41,379 nt of DNA. Origin: Nitrospira sp. SB0662_bin_26. GTDB taxonomy: Bacteria > Nitrospirota > Nitrospiria > Nitrospirales > UBA8639. Each line of letters starts with the position of its first letter. Positions within the stretch are counted from its first letter, which is position 1. The stretch lies in assembly GCA_009840285.1 (NCBI GenBank), contig VXOF01000046.1, forward strand, positions 1 to 41,379. The letters are read 5' to 3'. A program made the translations under genes and the position numbers. Positions 34,317 through 41,320 of the stretch are shown here, piece after piece. A model generated the notes under the pieces. It was not told where the DNA came from. It saw only the letters and a list, made by a program, of their open reading frames with translations, and made no database searches.

Positions 34317-34724
34317 TCATCCGCGTTTTTCTTGCGGGTATGACGCGCGAATGGTGCTGCTGAGCCCGCCGCGTGCGGTAAAGGTGCCGGTGACGACGGC
34401 CCATTCCGGTTTGCAGGCTTTCACGAAATCCTGAAGGATCCGATTGACGGCGTTTTCATAGAAGATGCCGACGTTGCGATAAGCGTGGATGTAGAGTTTC
34501 AGCGACTTGAGTTCGACACAGGCCTTGTGCGGCATGTAGTGAATCGCGATTGTGCCGAAGTCCGGGAGTCCGGTTTTGGGACAGATGGCGGTGTATTCCG
34601 GGATTTCGATCGTGATCTCATAGCCGGGATATTGGTTGGGCCAGGTTTCCAAAGGGGGGAGTGGCGCGGCAATCCCGCTTTCGGCATGCCGTTTCGTATA
34701 TCGCTTTTCCTGCCCCCGTTTCAT
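34317..34724 (-). CDS. queF: 7-cyano-7-deazaguanine reductase
   Basis: QueF reduces preQ0 to preQ1 with NADPH for queuosine in tRNA. The 135-residue protein is the short (unimodular, YkvM-like) type. It has the catalytic Cys in AICPKTGLPDFG (about 46-57) and the QueF motif ELKSLKLY (about 71-78). I chose ATG at 34724, which has a GGAG just upstream; a GTG at 34733 is an alternative. It is convergent with the DegT-family gene, 13 bp from its end. Confidence 0.95.
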   Translation of the reverse strand: MKRGQEKRYTKRHAESGIAAPLPPLETWPNQYPGYEITIEIPEYTAICPKTGLPDFGTIAIHYMPHKACVELKSLKLYIHAYRNVGIFYENAVNRILQDFVKACKPEWAVVTGTFTARGGLSSTIRASYPQEKRG

Positions 34725-34839
34725 GGGCTCCACGCTCCTCGCGACGGGCTGTTCATAGAAGGGAACCGCGCCTCAGAGTCTACCTCGCTACATCAGAACT
34801 CCGCAATCGTGGGAGGCCTTTTCAAAAACCGTCGACGTG

Positions 34840-34869
34840 TTGAGAAGCGGGGGAGGCGTCTGGTATTTT
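34840..34869 (+). promoter_or_regulatory. Possible promoter for the headgroup-pathway cluster
   Basis: TTGAGA (34840-34845), an 18-bp spacer, and TATTTT (34864-34869) lie about 160 bp upstream of the decarboxylase alpha gene. The match is moderate. This is the main non-repeat content of the 307-bp gap after queF. Confidence 0.3.
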
Positions 34870-34912
34870 CTCAGGATTGTCCGTTAGGTGCCGGGTGAGT
34901 TGTGCCTTTGTT

Positions 34913-35009
34913 CTGTCATCCCCGACTCGATCGGGGATCCAGGGCTTTTCTTTTCTCCCTTCGTTTGTGAAGAGAAAGACACGGGCTCTCCACATTCGTG
35001 AGATGACAA
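34913..35009. repeat. CTGTCAT...ATGACAAG palindromic element
   Basis: A clean palindrome (TCCCCGACTCGATCGGGGA, 34918-34936), then AT-rich sequence, then ATGACAAG at 35002-35009. It lies immediately before the decarboxylase alpha gene and could influence its transcript leader. Confidence 0.6.
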
Positions 35010-35031
35010 GAGAGAAAATGGGAACGACGTT

Positions 35032-35535
35032 ATGGCCGTGATCGACAGCGATGATTTTGTGAAAGCGCTCCAGGATATGGGGTTTGATTTTTTTACCGGC
35101 GTGCCGGACACCATCCTTGGCGGGATCATTGAAGTGTTGAGCGACCGCCGGCTCTATACGCCGTCGGTGCGTGAAGACGAGGCGGTGGCCATGGCCGCGG
35201 GGGCGTTTTTAGGCGGGAAAATTCCCGTGGTGCTGATGCAGAATTCGGGGTTGGGGAACGCCATGAACGTACTCATGTCACTCCACCTGATATACAGGAT
35301 TCCGTGCCTGCTCATCGTTTCCTGGAGAGGCTTCGAAGGGAAAGACGCGCCCGAACACCTGGTGATGGGGCAAACCATGCCGCAATTGATGGACACGATC
35401 CGGATTCCGCATCGAACGTTGGCCGCGGAAACCCTGGTCGAGGATCTGCGATGGACCGCGCAGACTTTCATGGATCAACGCGTCCCCGTGGCGTTGTTTT
35501 TGAAAAAAGGCGTGGTCAAAGCGATTCAACCCTGA
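35032..35535 (+). CDS. ThDP-dependent 3-phosphonopyruvate/sulfopyruvate decarboxylase, alpha subunit
   Basis: This 167-residue protein is the pyrimidine-binding (N-terminal) half of a thiamine-diphosphate decarboxylase. It has FFTGVPDTILGG (about 20-31), the ThDP-activating glutamate in VREDEAVAMAAGA (about 46-58) and LMQNSGLGNAMN (about 68-79), all shared by phosphonopyruvate decarboxylase (Ppd) and sulfopyruvate decarboxylase (ComD). The SWRG segment recalls Ppd, while the split two-subunit form and AGAFLGGK recall ComD. It is followed by the beta subunit 68 bp on. It would convert phosphonopyruvate to phosphonoacetaldehyde, or sulfopyruvate to sulfoacetaldehyde. Confidence 0.88.
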   Translation: MAVIDSDDFVKALQDMGFDFFTGVPDTILGGIIEVLSDRRLYTPSVREDEAVAMAAGAFLGGKIPVVLMQNSGLGNAMNVLMSLHLIYRIPCLLIVSWRGFEGKDAPEHLVMGQTMPQLMDTIRIPHRTLAAETLVEDLRWTAQTFMDQRVPVALFLKKGVVKAIQP

Positions 35536-35603
35536 CACCTAATCGCAGGCGGACGAAAAGACCCTCTTCCCTGAAGGACCCGTAACGAGGAAAACCTGAA
35601 ATT

Positions 35604-36188
35604 ATGCGACCTGAAGAAGGAGTGATGCAGAGCAGAGCCCAGGCGATGCAAGCGCTGTTTGACATCGTCGGCGATCAGCCGGTCATCATTTGCAACGGCT
35701 TTCCTTCGCGGGAAGCCCAGAAGATCAAGGACCGGGACGGCAACTTTTACATGATCGGGTCGATGGGCGTGGCCGCGTCCATCGGGTTGGGACTGGCCTT
35801 GGCTCAACCGGACCGGCAGGTCGTGGTGTTTGACGGCGACGGGAACGTGCTCATGGGTATGGGCACGTTGGCTACGGTCGGTGCCTTACGTCCCAAGAAC
35901 CTGACGCACGTCGTGTTCGATAATGAGGTCTACGGGACGACCGGCAACCAGCCGTCCTATTCGCGCATCGTACGGCTGGACCAGGTCGCCAAGGCGGCCG
36001 GGTACGCTACTGTCGAACGGGTCTGGGAACGGGAAGACATCATATATGAATTCAAACACATGCTCGCCAACGACGGCCCGCATTTCCTGCTGATCAAAGT
36101 CAACGAGCAGATTGAAGACGCGGACCGGGTCGCGCTGGATCCGGCTGATCTGACCAAACGATTTCGTGCGGCCGTTGGGCCAGGCTAA
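35604..36188 (+). CDS. ThDP-dependent decarboxylase, beta subunit
   Basis: This 194-residue protein is the diphosphate-binding half of the same enzyme. The GDGN...N motif that binds Mg and ThDP is visible in VFDGDGNVLMGMG (about 74-86), with FDNEVYGTTGNQPS (about 104-117) completing it; MIGSMGVAASIGLGLAL precedes it. The length matches stand-alone ComE/Ppd-beta chains. ATG 35625, eight codons in, has AAGGAG very close and is a weaker start. The substrate remains open, as for the alpha subunit. Confidence 0.9.
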   Translation: MRPEEGVMQSRAQAMQALFDIVGDQPVIICNGFPSREAQKIKDRDGNFYMIGSMGVAASIGLGLALAQPDRQVVVFDGDGNVLMGMGTLATVGALRPKNLTHVVFDNEVYGTTGNQPSYSRIVRLDQVAKAAGYATVERVWEREDIIYEFKHMLANDGPHFLLIKVNEQIEDADRVALDPADLTKRFRAAVGPG

Positions 36189-36195
36189 ACCACCG

Positions 36196-36233
36196 CTCCC
36201 TTTGGGCGAGTGCACGGTGAGGGAAAAAGGAGA
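36196..36233 (+). repeat. Degenerate GGGCGAGTG...GGTGAGGG repeat
   Basis: GCTCCCTTTGGGCGAGTGCACGGTGAGGG is a decayed copy of the element at 28045. It runs directly into AAAAAGGAG, the ribosome site of the transaminase gene. Confidence 0.4.
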
Positions 36234-36244
36234 ATTTCACGCTC

Positions 36245-37339
36245 ATGATACTGCTCAACCCGGGTCCGGTAAACGTCTCGGACCGCGTCAGAAACGCCTT
36301 GATGGGGCCGGATATTTGTCATCGGGAATCCGAATGCGCGGAATTGATCAGCGACATTCGTCGAAAGCTGTTGGAAGCCTTTGTCCCGGGCGCGGAATCG
36401 GATTACACCGCGATTCTGCTGACCGGCTCCGGTACCGCCGCGGTGGAAGCGTCCATCATGTCGTGTCTGCCGCCGGGGAAACGGCTGATTCACGTCAACA
36501 ACGGAGTGTACGGCGCACGGATTTCGTCCATCATTGCGACTCAACGCCTGGGGATCGCAGAAATCAAGTGTAAGTGGGATACCCCGCCCGACCCGGAAAT
36601 GATTCTGAAATCCCTGAAGCAAGAGCCGGCGGCGCATGGGGTGGTCATGGTGCATCATGAAACCACGCTGGGGCTTCTCAACCCGGTTCACGAAATTGCC
36701 GACCACGTCGATAGCCGCGGGGGCGTCTTCATCGTGGATGCCATCAGCGGGTTGGGCGGGGAGTCTCTGGATATTGCCGGTCGGCACATGTACATGGTGG
36801 CCGGGACCGCGGGCAAATGCATTCAGGGATTTCCGGGGGTTTCGTTTGTCCTGGTTCGCAAGGGCTTCATGGAAAACGTGCTGAAGTACCCCAAACGCAC
36901 GTGGTATTTGAACCTGGCCAATTACTACACGGCGCAGGAAAACGGCACGGTCCCCTTTACGCCGGCCGTCCAGGTGTATGCCGCGTTCAACGAAGCCTTG
37001 TCGGAACTCCTGGAAGAAGGCGTGGCCAATCGCATTCAACGATACGCGAAGATGGCCGCTCTGATCCGGGACCGCATGGCCGCTCTTGGGGTGCGAGCCG
37101 TGCTGCCCCCCGAGCGCCAGTCGAATTCGTTGACGGCCTTTCATTTGCCGGAGGGCTTGGCCTATGACGTGTTGCACGACCGTCTGAAGGAGCGCGACTT
37201 CGTGATTTATGCCGGGCAGGGACACTTGGAATCACAGATCTTCCGCGTGGCCAATATGGGGGCCTTGCAGGAATCCGACGTCGAAGGGTTTCTGGGTGCG
37301 TTTGAAGAGGTATTGACGCACGCGAACCGGGCGACATGA
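36245..37339 (+). CDS. Class V aminotransferase, 2-aminoethylphosphonate transaminase-like (AepT)
   Basis: The 364-residue PLP enzyme starts LLNPGPVNVSDRVR and has CHRESE near 25-30, as in 2-aminoethylphosphonate:pyruvate aminotransferase (PhnW/AepT). It also has LTGSGTAAVEA (about 59-69), HHETTLGLLNP (about 141-151), the PLP-binding Asp in VDAISGLGGE (about 169-178) and the Schiff-base lysine in GTAGKCIQGFPG (about 191-202). In a biosynthetic setting it would turn phosphonoacetaldehyde (or sulfoacetaldehyde) into the amine. It overlaps the next gene by 4 bp, matching known AepT-PntC pairs. An AAAAAGGAG ribosome site precedes it. Confidence 0.9.
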   Translation: MILLNPGPVNVSDRVRNALMGPDICHRESECAELISDIRRKLLEAFVPGAESDYTAILLTGSGTAAVEASIMSCLPPGKRLIHVNNGVYGARISSIIATQRLGIAEIKCKWDTPPDPEMILKSLKQEPAAHGVVMVHHETTLGLLNPVHEIADHVDSRGGVFIVDAISGLGGESLDIAGRHMYMVAGTAGKCIQGFPGVSFVLVRKGFMENVLKYPKRTWYLNLANYYTAQENGTVPFTPAVQVYAAFNEALSELLEEGVANRIQRYAKMAALIRDRMAALGVRAVLPPERQSNSLTAFHLPEGLAYDVLHDRLKERDFVIYAGQGHLESQIFRVANMGALQESDVEGFLGAFEEVLTHANRAT

Positions 37340-38082
37340 AAGCGGTTATCCTGGCGGCCGGCCGCGGGCGGCGGCTGGAGGTGTTGACCAGGCATCGTCC
37401 CAAGTGTTTGATCGACGTCGGGGGCAAGCCCCTCCTGTATCGCTATTTTGATGTCTTGGCGCATCTGGGCGTGACCCGCATCTGTATGGTGGTTGGGTAC
37501 AAGCAGGAACACATTCGTGAGGCGGTGGCGTCCTATCCCACCGCGACGGACGTGACGTTCCTGGTCAATCCCGACTTCGAACGCGGCAGCATCGGCTCGT
37601 TGTGGACGGCCCGGGAGGCCATGGATGACGACGTGGTGATCATGGATGCCGATGTGCTGTTTCATCCCGCCGTGCTCGATCGATTGCTGAACTCATCGCA
37701 TGCCAATGCCCTGTTGATGGATGAAACCGTGACGCAACACACGGAAGAATGTATGGTGGTGATGCGGCAGGGACGGGTGACGGCCTTGTCCAAACAGGTG
37801 CCGGACGAGTGTGACCTGGTGGGTGAAGGCGTCGGGTTTTTGCGCGTGGAGCGGGCCGCCGTGCCGCAATTGCTGCGCTCTGTGGAATCGCGCGTGAAAC
37901 AAGGCCTGCTGGACATGGAATACGAAGATGCGTTGATGGATTTTTTTCGTGAGGTCCCGGTCGGCGTCGAGAAAATCGGCGGCCTGCCGTGGATTGAGAT
38001 CGACTTCCCCGAGGACCTGGAACGCGCGAAACAAGAGATTCTGCCCCGGCTGGGAAACCCTGGCGGAAGCGGACCTGGGTGA
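37336..38082 (+). CDS. PntC-like CTP:phosphonate/phosphocholine-type cytidylyltransferase
   Basis: The 248-residue protein has the LicC/PntC nucleotidyltransferase fold. Visible are AVILAAGRGRRLEVLTRHRPK (1 to 23 region) with the GxGxR(L) loop and the RPKCL lysine, DADVLFHP (metal-binding DxD, about 99-106), DMEYEDAL (about 194-201) and WIEIDFPEDLERA (about 220-232). The last is especially like LicC and PntC. It would activate the amino-ethyl headgroup as a CMP derivative. The start overlaps the transaminase stop (ATGA), so the pair is translationally coupled. Confidence 0.88.
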   Translation: MKAVILAAGRGRRLEVLTRHRPKCLIDVGGKPLLYRYFDVLAHLGVTRICMVVGYKQEHIREAVASYPTATDVTFLVNPDFERGSIGSLWTAREAMDDDVVIMDADVLFHPAVLDRLLNSSHANALLMDETVTQHTEECMVVMRQGRVTALSKQVPDECDLVGEGVGFLRVERAAVPQLLRSVESRVKQGLLDMEYEDALMDFFREVPVGVEKIGGLPWIEIDFPEDLERAKQEILPRLGNPGGSGPG

Positions 38083-38097
38083 GGGACGCTTCTTTTT

Positions 38098-38226
38098 CTG
38101 TCATCCCGGACTTGATCCGGGATCCAGCGTCTTTGTCTTTTTGTCGTTTCTCCCTCTCCCCTCGCGGGAGAGGGCAGGGTGAGGGGGACGAAAGACACTG
38201 GATTCCTGCTTTCGCAGGAATGACAG
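38098..38226. repeat. Composite repeat with CTGTCAT/ATGACAG inverted ends
   Basis: Starts with palindrome CTGTCATCCCGGACTTGATC..., contains a CTCTCCCCTCGCGGGAGAGGGCAGGGTGAGGGG element in its middle, and ends with an inverted CTGGATTCCTGC...GCAGGAATGACAG palindrome. It is a composite of at least two repeat families in 129 bp, between the cytidylyltransferase and the next gene. Confidence 0.7.
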
Positions 38227-38241
38227 CACGGGGAATCGGGG

Positions 38242-39723
38242 ATGAAAAGTTTCCTCATGGACGGAACACTCAATAAATCCATAACCGGCACTATCGACAC
38301 GGCCATCGTCCTGGCCTCGTCAGGCGTGTTTGATTTGGGGGGGAGTGACGATAACCCCGTTGCCGGCGCGTTGGTCCGCGTCGGCGGGATGACGCTCTTT
38401 CAACGGACTCTTTTCACCCTTCAGCACGCCGGGATTTCACAGATTCTGACTTTGGTGGGTCAGGAAGAACAATCGCTTCGTGCACTGATTGACGGCGATG
38501 CTCGTCTGCATGCCATGATTCGCTGGCTCCCGATTCGGGAGTTTCCGCCGTTGGATCCGCAGACGTGGGAAACCCTGGCAAACGAGGTGAAGGGGTCATG
38601 TCTCATCCTCGGTTGCCACATGGTGTTTGCGCCATCATTAATCCAATCACTGAGGGAAGTAGGGAGAGAGGGGCAGGCTGTGGTGGCGGTCGGCCGGCCG
38701 GGTGAAGCCGGGTGGAGCGGGAATCCGGGCGTGGTGATGCGGGCCGATCCTCATACGGGGGGACATATTCCTCGAGTCGTTTTTTTTGACCGGCAAAGCG
38801 ACCGGCCCGCGGAGTTTGACGAAGATCAGGGGCTTGCCCGAGCCGCGGACTTGGTCGTCTTGCCGTCCCGGCTGTTGGGGATATCCGGCTCCTGGAGTAC
38901 CCCGGAAACGAGTCCCATCCGGTTGGCACTGGAACAGGCGGCCGCAGAGGGCGTCGTCCAGACCCTGTCCGCGTCGTCCCATGCCTATCAGGACGCGCGG
39001 GGCGTCGAAGGACTCCAAAAGGCGGAACACACCCTGTTTCGTTCGTTGCAAAGCGTGGATGGCACCCTGGATGGCGTCGTTGATCGCTACGTGAACCGGA
39101 AAGTATCCAGGCCGTTGAGCCGGCTGTTCATGCAACTGCGATGCCCTCCCAATGTCATTACCCTGTTGTCGATGATCATCGGCCTCGGTGGGGCCGCGTG
39201 TTTTGCGAAAGGCTCGTATGCGGGAGGGATTGCAGGGGCTCTCCTGTTTCAACTCGCTGTCATTATCGACTGTTGCGACGGAGAAGTGGCGCGGCTCACC
39301 TTCGCGGAATCCCCGTTGGGACAGGCGTTGGACCTTGTCTCCGACAATATCGTTCACGTGGCCGTGTTTGCGGGGATTGCCTGGGGGGCGTACCAGGAGA
39401 ATCTCACGTCTTCCGGCTACCTGCCGTTGCTCTTGGGAGGTATTGCCGTTTTCTCCACCGGAGTGTCTCTGTGGTGCGTGGACCGGGTCAAGTCCCTGAA
39501 AGGCAACACGGTGCGTTGGCGACTTATGCGTCAAGCCGACCGAACCCGTTTCGATTTTATCCTGAGACACGTGGCGAATCGGGATTTTTCCATCGTCGTG
39601 CTGGTATGCGCCTGTTTGGGCGTGCTGCCCTGGTTCTTATGGCTCGTTGCCGCCGGGACCAGTGTGTTTGCGGCCATGATGGTGTGGAGCCTGTATCGGG
39701 TGTCTTGCGTTCATCAATCCTGA
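38242..39723 (+). CDS. CDP-alcohol phosphatidyltransferase with degenerate N-terminal nucleotidyltransferase domain
   Basis: The 493-residue protein has two parts. The C-terminal part (about 270-493) is an integral membrane CDP-alcohol phosphotransferase with a perfect signature, D-C-C-D-G-x2-A-R-x8-G-x3-D-x3-D (about 340-363), and about six hydrophobic segments. It joins a CDP- or CMP-activated group to an alcohol. The N-terminal part (about 13-230) looks like a sugar-nucleotidyltransferase Rossmann domain, but its nucleotide loop reads VLASSGVFDLGG instead of GxGxRL and its KPL lysine is lost. The layout recalls bifunctional inositol-phosphate cytidylyltransferase/DIPP synthases. Together with the upstream cytidylyltransferase it could make a phosphono- or sulfono-lipid; this is inference. 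Confidence 0.88.
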   Translation: MKSFLMDGTLNKSITGTIDTAIVLASSGVFDLGGSDDNPVAGALVRVGGMTLFQRTLFTLQHAGISQILTLVGQEEQSLRALIDGDARLHAMIRWLPIREFPPLDPQTWETLANEVKGSCLILGCHMVFAPSLIQSLREVGREGQAVVAVGRPGEAGWSGNPGVVMRADPHTGGHIPRVVFFDRQSDRPAEFDEDQGLARAADLVVLPSRLLGISGSWSTPETSPIRLALEQAAAEGVVQTLSASSHAYQDARGVEGLQKAEHTLFRSLQSVDGTLDGVVDRYVNRKVSRPLSRLFMQLRCPPNVITLLSMIIGLGGAACFAKGSYAGGIAGALLFQLAVIIDCCDGEVARLTFAESPLGQALDLVSDNIVHVAVFAGIAWGAYQENLTSSGYLPLLLGGIAVFSTGVSLWCVDRVKSLKGNTVRWRLMRQADRTRFDFILRHVANRDFSIVVLVCACLGVLPWFLWLVAAGTSVFAAMMVWSLYRVSCVHQS

Positions 39724-39767
39724 CCGCTTCTTGAGGCGTTGTCCAAGTCGCATCGTCACGTTCTTTT

Positions 39768-39845
39768 CTTCCCCTCACCCCAGCCCTCCGACTAAAAATG
39801 TCGGGGGCTTCGCCTAACAGCAGACTAGGTGGGAGAGGGAGTTGG
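39768..39845. repeat. Rearranged CCCCTCACCCCAGCCCTC...GGGAGAGGG repeat
   Basis: Inverted form of the element at 28045, with an inserted GTCGGGGGC/CCGACTAAA stretch in its centre. It ends in GGGAGAGGGAG just ahead of the flippase-like gene and may contribute to its leader. Confidence 0.45.
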
Positions 39846-39857
39846 AATGGTCATCCC

Positions 39858-40841
39858 ATGATTCGGCTATTGTTTCTTGCCGCGGGTTTCGTTGTCTTGG
39901 GCGGGTTGATCTGGCATATCGGCCTGCCTCAGATCTGGGAGACGGTGGAGCGCGTCGGCTTTGTTGCGTTCTGCATTATTCTCATTCCCCTTCTGGTGGT
40001 GTATCTGCTCGATGCGTATGGATGGTCCCTGACCCTCGGGCAGTGGTCGGGCCGGGTAGGGTATGTCCGGTTGTTCATGGTGCGGATGGCGGGTGAAGCC
40101 ATTAACGTGACGACCCCGACGGCCATGCTCGGGGGTGAGCCCATGAAGGCGCACCTGCTGACGCGCTATGAAGTCCCCATGGTCGAAGGGTTGGCCTCCG
40201 TGGTGACGGCCAAGACGATCATGACCCTTGCTCAGATCCTCTACATGTTGTTGGGGTTGAGTGCGACACTCTGGCTCGTCGGTGGAACCGAATACAATGT
40301 CCTGGTGGCGTTTGTCAGCGTGGGCCTGCTGGGGTTCGGGGTTTTTCTGTTTCTCGTGGTTCAACGCTACGGGATCGGAAGAGGGGTGTTGACAGTGGCC
40401 GACACGTGCCGGATCCGGTCGCAAGGCCTGGAGGCGTATCGACCGCAGTTGTTGGAGCTGGACCGGACGATTCGCACCTTTTACGGACAGCGCCGCCGGA
40501 CGTTCTTCTTGTCGATGGGGGTCCACTTTACCGCGTGGTTGACGGAGTTGTTTGAAGTGTATGCGATTCTCTATTTTCTGGGAGCGGAAGTCGGCTGGCT
40601 ATCGTCTTTGTCGATCGCCGCAATGACGGCGCTGATCAAAGGAAGCGTGTCGTTTGTTCCCGGGGGACTCGGGGTACAGGAAGGCGGGTATCTTGTTTTT
40701 CTGATGGCCTTGGGATACGGCGAGGTGACGGGCATCACCTTTGCCGTGATCCGTCGGATTCGTGAAATCCTCTGGATTCTGATCGGCCTTCTCTTTCTGG
40801 CCGTGCTCCGGGATAAAGCTCGCCTTACTCCGACTTCGTAA
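39858..40841 (+). CDS. Flippase-like membrane protein (LPG synthase TM / UPF0104 family)
   Basis: The 327-residue protein has about eight hydrophobic helices and the features of the lysylphosphatidylglycerol-synthase transmembrane domain family (TIGR00374/AglD-like). These include RMAGEAINVTTPTAMLGGEPMKAHLL (split near residues 75-100) and a C-terminal SFVPGGLGVQEGGY (about 268-281). MprF-type members flip amino-lipids, which fits the neighbouring lipid-headgroup genes, but no catalytic LPG synthase domain is present. I chose ATG at 39858; the upstream 20 codons belong to repeat DNA. Confidence 0.85.
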   Translation: MIRLLFLAAGFVVLGGLIWHIGLPQIWETVERVGFVAFCIILIPLLVVYLLDAYGWSLTLGQWSGRVGYVRLFMVRMAGEAINVTTPTAMLGGEPMKAHLLTRYEVPMVEGLASVVTAKTIMTLAQILYMLLGLSATLWLVGGTEYNVLVAFVSVGLLGFGVFLFLVVQRYGIGRGVLTVADTCRIRSQGLEAYRPQLLELDRTIRTFYGQRRRTFFLSMGVHFTAWLTELFEVYAILYFLGAEVGWLSSLSIAAMTALIKGSVSFVPGGLGVQEGGYLVFLMALGYGEVTGITFAVIRRIREILWILIGLLFLAVLRDKARLTPTS

Positions 40842-40927
40842 GCGAAGTTCCGGTCTCCTCCAATACGTCGAATGCCTGGGATTCGACTTCTCTTGTCCAG
40901 GGTACGGAAATTTTCTCACAAGAAGTC

Positions 40928-40956
40928 TTGACATTATTCGATATTACCATTATTTT
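40928..40956 (+). promoter_or_regulatory. Sigma-70-type promoter for arsR, possibly leaderless
   Basis: TTGACA (40928-40933), a 17-bp spacer, and TATTTT (40951-40956) lie just before the arsR ATG at 40963. Transcription would start about at the ATG itself. The region is AT-rich with partial dyads (ATATTACCA/TGGAAATAT), a plausible ArsR operator. Confidence 0.55.
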
Positions 40957-40962
40957 GGAAAT

Positions 40963-41292
40963 ATGGAAAATAAAGAGGTAATCAGCATACTGGCCGCGTT
41001 GGCCCAGGAGACTCGCCTCGACATTTTTCGACTGCTTGTTCGGGCAGGTCAAGAGGGAATGGCCGCAGGCGCCATCGGAGATGCGCTCAGCATTCCTGCC
41101 GCCACACTCTCTTTCCATCTGAAGGAACTCAAGAATGCGGGGACTGTTCGATGTCAACGCGAGGGTCGCTCCCTTATCTATAGTGCCGACTTCGGAACGA
41201 TGACCGCGTTTCTTGGTTTCTTGACCGAAAACTGCTGCCAGGGAGTCAATGGCGAAAACTCCGGGACGAACAAGCGCGGCGCGTGCTGCTGA
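40963..41292 (+). CDS. arsR: ArsR-family metalloid-responsive repressor
   Basis: This 109-residue winged-helix protein is of the ArsR/SmtB type, with the helix-turn-helix around IPAATLSFHLKELKNAG (about 44-60). The classical CVCDL metal site in the DNA-binding helix is absent. Instead the C-terminus carries ENCCQG (about 89-94) and a final GACC, so paired cysteines there are the likely arsenite site, as in the A. ferrooxidans ArsR type. It would repress itself and the downstream gene until arsenite binds. It is followed 28 bp later by the ArsI/CadI-like gene. Confidence 0.92.
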   Translation: MENKEVISILAALAQETRLDIFRLLVRAGQEGMAAGAIGDALSIPAATLSFHLKELKNAGTVRCQREGRSLIYSADFGTMTAFLGFLTENCCQGVNGENSGTNKRGACC

Positions 41293-41320
41293 TACCGGCC
41301 CGCTACGAAAGGAGTATGCC

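Noticed and set aside
7373-38226. CRISPR array
   Set aside because: Palindromic repeats are scattered kilobases apart and not regularly spaced with unique spacers; no cas genes are present.
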